64,000 nucleotides of DNA from CAWEDP01 sp963807925 (GTDB lineage: Bacteria; Acidobacteriota; Vicinamibacteria; Vicinamibacterales; CAVVIG01), in NCBI GenBank assembly GCA_963807925.1, contig CAWEDP010000002.1:620001-684000 (forward strand), given 5' to 3'. The notes under the pieces were generated by a model, which worked only from the letters and a program-made list of their open reading frames with translations, ran no database searches and was not told the DNA's origin. Both the position numbers and the translations under genes were made by a program. Positions 59,726 to 64,000 of this stretch are shown here, in pieces. Positions within the stretch are counted from its first letter, which is position 1, and every line of letters starts with the position of its first letter.

Positions 59726-60586
59726 CTACCGCGGCCGGTCGCCCCTGATCGTGACCCGCCGCCCCTTCCGCTCGTGCGGCCAGTAGTCCCAGATGGCGTG
59801 GTGCATGACGCACCGGTTGTCCCAGAACGCCACGTCATTCTGCTCCCATCGAAAGCGGATCTGAAAATCGATCTGTTCGCAGTGGTCGAACAGGAAGGCG
59901 AGCACGGCCTGGCTTTCCGCCTCGCCCAGCTCGTGGATGCGCGTGGTGAACGTCCGGTTGACGAAGATGGCCCGTCGGCCGGTCTCCGGATGGGTCCGCA
60001 CGACCGGATGCGTCGCGCTCGGGTAGAGCCGGCCCTGATCGTCGACGCCCCGGTCCGAGTAGCGGCCGCGATAGACGTGTTCGGATTCGTGCAGGGCGGT
60101 GAGCCCCGCCAGCATCTGCTGCATCGGCGCCGAGAGCGCGTCGTAGGCCGTGTACATGTTCGCGAAGAGCGTGTCGCCGCCGACGTCCGGCAGCACGTGG
60201 ATCTGCAGGATCGTGCCGAGCGGCGGGACTTCGTCGCACGACACGTCAGAGTGCCAGAACTCGCCGTTGGCGATCTTCGAATCGCGGTGCGCGTGGATGA
60301 CGAACACCTCCGGGAAGCCGGGCATCTGCGGCGCCGCCGGATGCACGTGCAGCGCGCCGAACATCCGGCCGATGGCAACCTGCACGGGCGGCGGAATCTC
60401 CGACTGTTCTCTGAAGAACAGGACGCCGTACTGCAGGAAAGCCGCGTGGACCTCGCGGAACGTCTCCTCGTCGAGGCCGCCGGCGAGATCGACTCCGCGG
60501 ACCTCGCCGCCGAGCGCGGGCGAGAACGGCTTCACCCGGATTCGCCGACCGGCCCGGGGCGGGGGTGTGTCGAAAGTTCGCAGCAA
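59726..60586 (-). CDS. TauD/TfdA-family Fe(II)/2-oxoglutarate dioxygenase
   Basis: 286 residues. Iron ligands are in FWHSDVS (His112, Asp114) and the C-terminal DNRCVMHHAIWDYWP (His), with the 2-oxoglutarate-binding Arg probably in RRVTIRGDRP. Members hydroxylate taurine, 2,4-D, alkyl sulfates and other substrates; the substrate is not clear here and no sulfur-transport genes lie nearby. The start is TTG 60586 with GGAG 6 nt upstream; GTG about 17 codons later is an alternative. Confidence 0.88.
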   Translation of the reverse strand: MLRTFDTPPPRAGRRIRVKPFSPALGGEVRGVDLAGGLDEETFREVHAAFLQYGVLFFREQSEIPPPVQVAIGRMFGALHVHPAAPQMPGFPEVFVIHAHRDSKIANGEFWHSDVSCDEVPPLGTILQIHVLPDVGGDTLFANMYTAYDALSAPMQQMLAGLTALHESEHVYRGRYSDRGVDDQGRLYPSATHPVVRTHPETGRRAIFVNRTFTTRIHELGEAESQAVLAFLFDHCEQIDFQIRFRWEQNDVAFWDNRCVMHHAIWDYWPHERKGRRVTIRGDRPR

Positions 60587-60633
60587 CGGGCGCTCCGGAA
60601 GTCGGCCCTATCTTGACACACCCTCGCCCGACG

Positions 60634-60662
60634 CCGACAAGAGCGGCCACCGATGCTAGACT
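60634..60662 (+). promoter_or_regulatory. possible promoter of the SLC13-type transporter gene
   Basis: CCGACA (60634-60639), 17 bp, TAGACT (60657-60662). The -10 box is 8 nt from an ATG at 60671 that opens a six-codon frame (MSATLA, stop at 60689-60691), which ends one base before the transporter's GTG at 60693. A TTGACA at 60613-60618 is not at a fitting distance. Confidence 0.35.
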
Positions 60663-60692
60663 GCCGCGCGATGTCGGCCACCCTCGCCTAGC

Positions 60693-62114
60693 GTGTCGCC
60701 CCGCTCGCGCACTCTTCACACTATCGGCGGGCCCGCCGCGTTCCTGATCCTGCTGCTGGCGCCGCTGCCGGCGGCGCCGTATGCCGTCCGGGGGAGTCTC
60801 GGCCTGCTGATCTGGATGTCGTGGTGGTGGATTGCGACGCCGGTCGATCTGGCGGTCACGGCGTTCCTGCCGGTCGCGGTGCTGGCGGTGTTCAACTTCC
60901 TGCCGGTCACGCGCATCATCCCCGCGTACGCCGAGCAGCTCGTGTTCCTGCTGATCGGCGCCAACATGCTGTCGTCGGTGTGGCGCCGCTGGGGCCTGGA
61001 CCGCCGGATCGCGCTCGTCTCGCTGCTGGCCATCGGGACCGGCGCGCGCCAGCAGATCCTCGCGTGGTTCACGATCGCCGCTCTCCTCAGCTCGGTGCTC
61101 CCGAACGCGGTCGTCGCGGCGGCGATGATGCCGGTGGTGCTCGCGATGCTGCGCTTCATCGGCGTGGGGGAGGTCGGCCGCAGCGCGTTCGGATCCGCGC
61201 TCCTGATTGCCGTCGCGTGGGGGACCAGCATCGGCGGCGCCGGCACGCCGCTCGGCGGCGCGCACAACCTGCTCACGGTCCAGTTTCTGGAGCGCCTGCT
61301 GCATCACGAGTTTCTGTTCACCACCTGGGCCGTGCGCCTGCTGCCCCTGACGATCCTGAGCGCGGCCGTGGCGCTTGCGTTCATGGCGGTGGCGCTGCGG
61401 CCCGAGGTCGATCGCGTGGACGGCTCGCGCGCCTATTTCACGCAGGAGCTGCGGTCGCTCGGACCGATGTCAGTGCCCGAGCGGCTGGGGCTGGCCTTCT
61501 TCGCCGCCGCCGCGCTGCTGTCGTTTACGCGCCAGCTGTACGCGGGGTGGATGCCCGGCCTGACGCCGGCCTTTGCGTTCGTCGTCTTCGGCCTCCTTCC
61601 CTTCGCGGTGCGCCACCGGGGCGAAGCGCTGATCGACTGGCCGTACGCCCAGACGCACATGGTGTGGGGCCTGATTTTTCTGTTTGCGGGCGGATCCGCG
61701 CTCGGGCAGGTGCTGAGCGACACCGGCACCGCGCAGTTCCTCGCCGATCGCCTGGTGCCGCTCGCCGGCCGCGGCGGCCTGGCGGCCATCGTCGTGTTCT
61801 CGTTTCTCGCGATCGTGATCACGCAGATCACGAGCAACACCGCCGCGGCGGCCATCGTGGTGCCGATCACGATCAGCACCTTCGAGCAGCTCGGTCTCAA
61901 CCCGGTGCCGTTCGTCTACATCGTCGGGATCGCGGTGAACTTCGGCATCATGCTGCCGTCCTCGTCGGCGGGTCCGGCAATCGCGGCCGGTTACGGCGCC
62001 GACCTCAAGGCGATGGCCTGGAAGGGGACGTGGCTGACGGTGCTCCTGTGGATGGTGCTCGTGGGGGCCGGCTATCTTCTGGCGCGGTTCTGGCCGGCTT
62101 TCGGCGTCGCGTGA
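60693..62114 (+). CDS. SLC13/DASS-type sodium-coupled anion transporter
   Basis: 473 residues, GTG start, about eleven to twelve hydrophobic segments. The substrate/sodium-site motif QITSNTAAAAIVVPI (SNT) is in the second half and the symmetric LPNAVVAAAMMPV in the first; IMLPSSSAGPA corresponds to the conserved motif near the C-terminus. Family members carry di- and tricarboxylates or sulfate. No Shine-Dalgarno is found before the GTG; a mini-ORF ends just before it. Confidence 0.86.
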   Translation: MSPRSRTLHTIGGPAAFLILLLAPLPAAPYAVRGSLGLLIWMSWWWIATPVDLAVTAFLPVAVLAVFNFLPVTRIIPAYAEQLVFLLIGANMLSSVWRRWGLDRRIALVSLLAIGTGARQQILAWFTIAALLSSVLPNAVVAAAMMPVVLAMLRFIGVGEVGRSAFGSALLIAVAWGTSIGGAGTPLGGAHNLLTVQFLERLLHHEFLFTTWAVRLLPLTILSAAVALAFMAVALRPEVDRVDGSRAYFTQELRSLGPMSVPERLGLAFFAAAALLSFTRQLYAGWMPGLTPAFAFVVFGLLPFAVRHRGEALIDWPYAQTHMVWGLIFLFAGGSALGQVLSDTGTAQFLADRLVPLAGRGGLAAIVVFSFLAIVITQITSNTAAAAIVVPITISTFEQLGLNPVPFVYIVGIAVNFGIMLPSSSAGPAIAAGYGADLKAMAWKGTWLTVLLWMVLVGAGYLLARFWPAFGVA

Positions 62115-62337
62115 TCGTTGAAAGCGTCGAAACGGACGAGCTGTCGAGACGCTCGGGCTGCGCCGCGACGCGCAGGTGTCCGGTTTCAACACGCGAACAG
62201 GGCCTTTTACTCACCAGGGTGTGCCGCGATGCACGCGATCCCCGCCATTCTCAGCTGTTCGCTGTGGGCACGTGTCTTGCCCCGGCCGCAACGAATGCTC
62301 AGCAAGTTGCAGTACAGACGTTGCCGGAGGTCGCGAT

Positions 62338-63486
62338 CTGCGGATCGACTGGCTGCGCGGTCTGGCGATGACGTGCGTGATCGTGGATCACTCGCGCATC
62401 TCTTCGCTACTGAGCTGGTTCTCCTACCAACGCTTCTGGACGGTGACGGCCGCCGAAGTGTTCGTCGTCCTGTCGGGCCTCGTGCTCGGGATGGTCTACC
62501 GCCGCAAGCTGGTTCGTGGCGACTGGCGCGGCGTGATTCGCGGACTCGGCCGGCGGGCGCTGACGCTCTACGCCTCGTTCCTGGCGGTGACGCTGTCGGT
62601 CCTGGCCATCTCGCTGTGGGGGGTGGACGTCAGCGCGCTGACCGGGTGGGGCGACGGCAGCACCACCGGGTTCGCGTGTTTCCTCGATCCGCCCGCGCTC
62701 AATGCCGGCATCCTGGCGAACGTCGCGCTCCTGCGCTGCGGTCCCTGGGCGTTCCAGATCGTCGGGTTGTACGTGTGGCTGGTGGTGGCCGCGGTGCCCT
62801 GCCTGATGGCGCTGCATTTCGGCGGCTGGCGTCCGCTCCTGACGGCGAGCTGGATCCTGTACGTGGGCTTCCGCTTCGCGCCGCACTCGCTGACCAACGG
62901 CGCCTTCGAAGAGACGTTCCCGATCCTGCCGTGGCAACTGCTGTTCGTCCACGGGCTCGCGATCGGCTATTACCGCGACCAGGTCGGCGAGTTGGCGCGG
63001 CGGACGCCGCGGGCTGTCTCGATCGCGGTCGGTGTCGCGTCGGCGGCGTTCGCCGTCTTCGCGTTGTGCAATCCGTCGATCGACGGGCCATCGGCGCTCC
63101 ATTGGAGCGTCGTGTCACCCGAGCGATTCTCGAGTCTTTACGATCGCTATTTCACCCTTCGCGAGCTGGGCGTCGGACGCATTCTGAACCTGGCAGTCGC
63201 GCTCCCGGTGGGGTACGCGGCGCTGACACGATGCTGGCTCCTCGTCCGGCCGCTCGGGACCGTCTTCGTGACGCTCGGGCAGCAATCGCTCGGCGCTTTC
63301 GTGCTGCACGTCTACGGCCTGCTCCTGCTCTCGCACGTGCCGCTGCCGGACGGGGCCTTCTGGACCGGAACCGTCGTGCAGATTGTCCTGGTCGTCGCGA
63401 TCGCCGCCCTTCTGAACGTGATGCAGCGCGTCCGCCTGCGGCGTCCTGCGATGACGGCGGGGCACCGCAGCCCGCTGACCGCCTGA
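62338..63486 (+). CDS. OpgC-like membrane acyltransferase
   Basis: 382 residues from CTG 62338, about ten membrane helices. LRIDWLRGLAMTCVIVDHSRI at the start (first helix), VTAAEVFVVLSGLVLGMVY next and LPWQLLFVHGLAIGYYRDQV in the middle follow the OpgC pattern (succinyl-type acyl transfer to glucans in other bacteria). The start is unclear: a strong GGAGGT lies 6 nt before CTG 62338; in-frame GTGs upstream (from 62176) would add a Cys-rich, non-family N-terminus. The 223 bp since the transporter gene show no other gene. Confidence 0.82.
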   Translation: MRIDWLRGLAMTCVIVDHSRISSLLSWFSYQRFWTVTAAEVFVVLSGLVLGMVYRRKLVRGDWRGVIRGLGRRALTLYASFLAVTLSVLAISLWGVDVSALTGWGDGSTTGFACFLDPPALNAGILANVALLRCGPWAFQIVGLYVWLVVAAVPCLMALHFGGWRPLLTASWILYVGFRFAPHSLTNGAFEETFPILPWQLLFVHGLAIGYYRDQVGELARRTPRAVSIAVGVASAAFAVFALCNPSIDGPSALHWSVVSPERFSSLYDRYFTLRELGVGRILNLAVALPVGYAALTRCWLLVRPLGTVFVTLGQQSLGAFVLHVYGLLLLSHVPLPDGAFWTGTVVQIVLVVAIAALLNVMQRVRLRRPAMTAGHRSPLTA

Positions 63487-63517
63487 CGGTCGACGTCTCG
63501 GGCGGAGATCACACGAG

Positions 63518-63874
63518 ATGACCGCCGACCACTTCCGCCGGATCGCGCTCGGGATGGAGGGCGCGATCGAGCGCGAGCACATGGGCCATCCCGACTTCCG
63601 GGTGAACGGCAGGATCTTCGCGACCATCCACGTCGATCATCGTCACGGCATGGTGAAGCTGACGCCGGTCCAGCAGGCGCACGTCGTCCGCGAACACGGC
63701 TCCGTGTTCGAGCCGGAGGCCGGCGCCTGGGGACGGTCGGGGTGCACACGCGTGCGGCTGGACGCGGTCGACGAGGATGTTCTCGGAGACGCGATGACCC
63801 TCGCGTGGCAGAACATCGCCACCCAGGCGCCTCGTGCCCCGTCGCGACCGCGTTCGCGTCGGAAGAAGACCTGA
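63518..63874 (+). CDS. MmcQ/YjbR family protein
   Basis: 118 residues. HFRRIALGMEGAIEREHMGHPDFRVNGRIFATIH is the characteristic opening of this family (CyaY-like fold), followed by GMVKLTPVQQAHVV. A basic disordered tail closes the protein. Members are thought to bind DNA or small molecules; function unknown. It begins 31 nt after the OpgC-like gene. Confidence 0.85.
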   Translation: MTADHFRRIALGMEGAIEREHMGHPDFRVNGRIFATIHVDHRHGMVKLTPVQQAHVVREHGSVFEPEAGAWGRSGCTRVRLDAVDEDVLGDAMTLAWQNIATQAPRAPSRPRSRRKKT

Positions 63875-63920
63875 TGTCGAGACGGCAGAGGAATCGATAG
63901 AGCAGCGTCGATGTGCTGGC

Positions 63921-64000
63921 GTGCGTGAATACGACTTGATTGCCGACTGGTACGGGGCGGCACGCGTCGGCGCGACCGGCGTTCCCGAAGTGACCCGGGT
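63921..64000 (+). CDS. probable class I SAM-dependent methyltransferase, N-terminal fragment
   Basis: The first 26 residues from GTG 63921 read VREYDLIADWYGAARV and continue to the window edge (ATGVPEVTR). An opening with (E)YDLIADWY is typical of class I methyltransferases that precede the SAM-binding motif, which would lie beyond the window. The call is based on this start only. Confidence 0.5.
   Translation, partial: MREYDLIADWYGAARVGATGVPEVTR

Noticed and set aside
60613..60618. TTGACA as the -35 box of the transporter promoter
   Set aside because: No -10-like hexamer lies 15-19 bp downstream; TAGACT is 38 bp away.
62176..62371. Signal-peptide-like translation (TCLAPAATNAQQ) upstream of the OpgC-like gene
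   Set aside because: The frame closes 110 nt later, has no proper start or hydrophobic core, and overlaps the OpgC start region; probably chance.

Overview
The window is G+C-rich (about two thirds by eye), densely coded and without any rRNA, tRNA, CRISPR array, phage or insertion sequence that I can recognise. Many secreted proteins of families common in Acidobacteriota (DUF4159 proteins, PQQ-dependent dehydrogenases, CHRD and carboxypeptidase-regulatory-like domains, signal-peptide-bearing TldD/PmbA proteins, secreted amidohydrolases) suggest an acidobacterium, most likely of class Vicinamibacteria. That assignment is an inference from gene content and was not tested by any search.

Layout. 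1-321: end of a ferredoxin-type protein. 368-5674 (minus): leucine/isovalerate degradation operon (acyl-CoA carboxylase beta subunit, methylglutaconyl-CoA hydratase-like protein, biotin carboxylase, separate biotin carrier, HMG-CoA lyase). 5885-8630 (plus): an NtrC-type sigma-54 activator, then a sigma-54-like promoter and three small membrane-anchored YtxH/DUF948-like genes. 8850-12410: YihY/BrkB membrane protein, a secreted protein, an alpha/beta hydrolase and a LIC_10091-like protein. 12430-16502: two tandem DUF4159 paralogues, a membrane-anchored partner, a secreted metallo-beta-lactamase-fold protein and an FmdB zinc ribbon. 16693-22865: exported TldD/TldE-like pair, a hot-dog dehydratase, a lipoprotein hydrolase and a Gly/Pro-rich secreted protein. 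23042-30475: Tat-exported ThDP enzyme, a dihydroxyphthalate-decarboxylase-like protein, an NCS2-like permease, a MetE-like methyltransferase and an ABC exporter.

31621-42367 (minus) is the most interesting block: ten start/stop-overlapping or nearly abutting genes. They look like a self-contained nucleotide-activated heptose (or similar sugar) pathway: SIS isomerase, HAD phosphatase, transaldolase, a nucleotidyltransferase-kinase fusion in the reverse order of HldE, an SDR epimerase, a UDP-galactopyranose-mutase-like flavoprotein and a TIM-barrel isomerase. Two glycosyltransferases and an amidohydrolase lie upstream. A secreted protein with its own promoter follows.

42429-55495: secreted protein, divergent PP2C phosphatase and FHA-GAF-adenylate cyclase, two PQQ dehydrogenases separated by a repeat-filled gap, CHRD protein, leucyl/phenylalanyl-tRNA-protein transferase, two secreted proteins and a PepSY membrane protein. 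55514-58218 (minus): adenosine deaminase plus purine-type permease. 58421-64000: mostly single genes (CoA-binding, YdeI-like, DUF2007-like, TauD dioxygenase, SLC13-type transporter, OpgC-like acyltransferase, MmcQ/YjbR-like, start of a probable methyltransferase).

Two window-wide patterns stand out. First, three conserved genes are each broken by one extra base, and in all three the extra base sits directly before a GTAC tetramer. Second, several first-in-operon genes have a good -10 box only 7-10 nt before the start codon and no Shine-Dalgarno sequence, which suggests leaderless transcripts.
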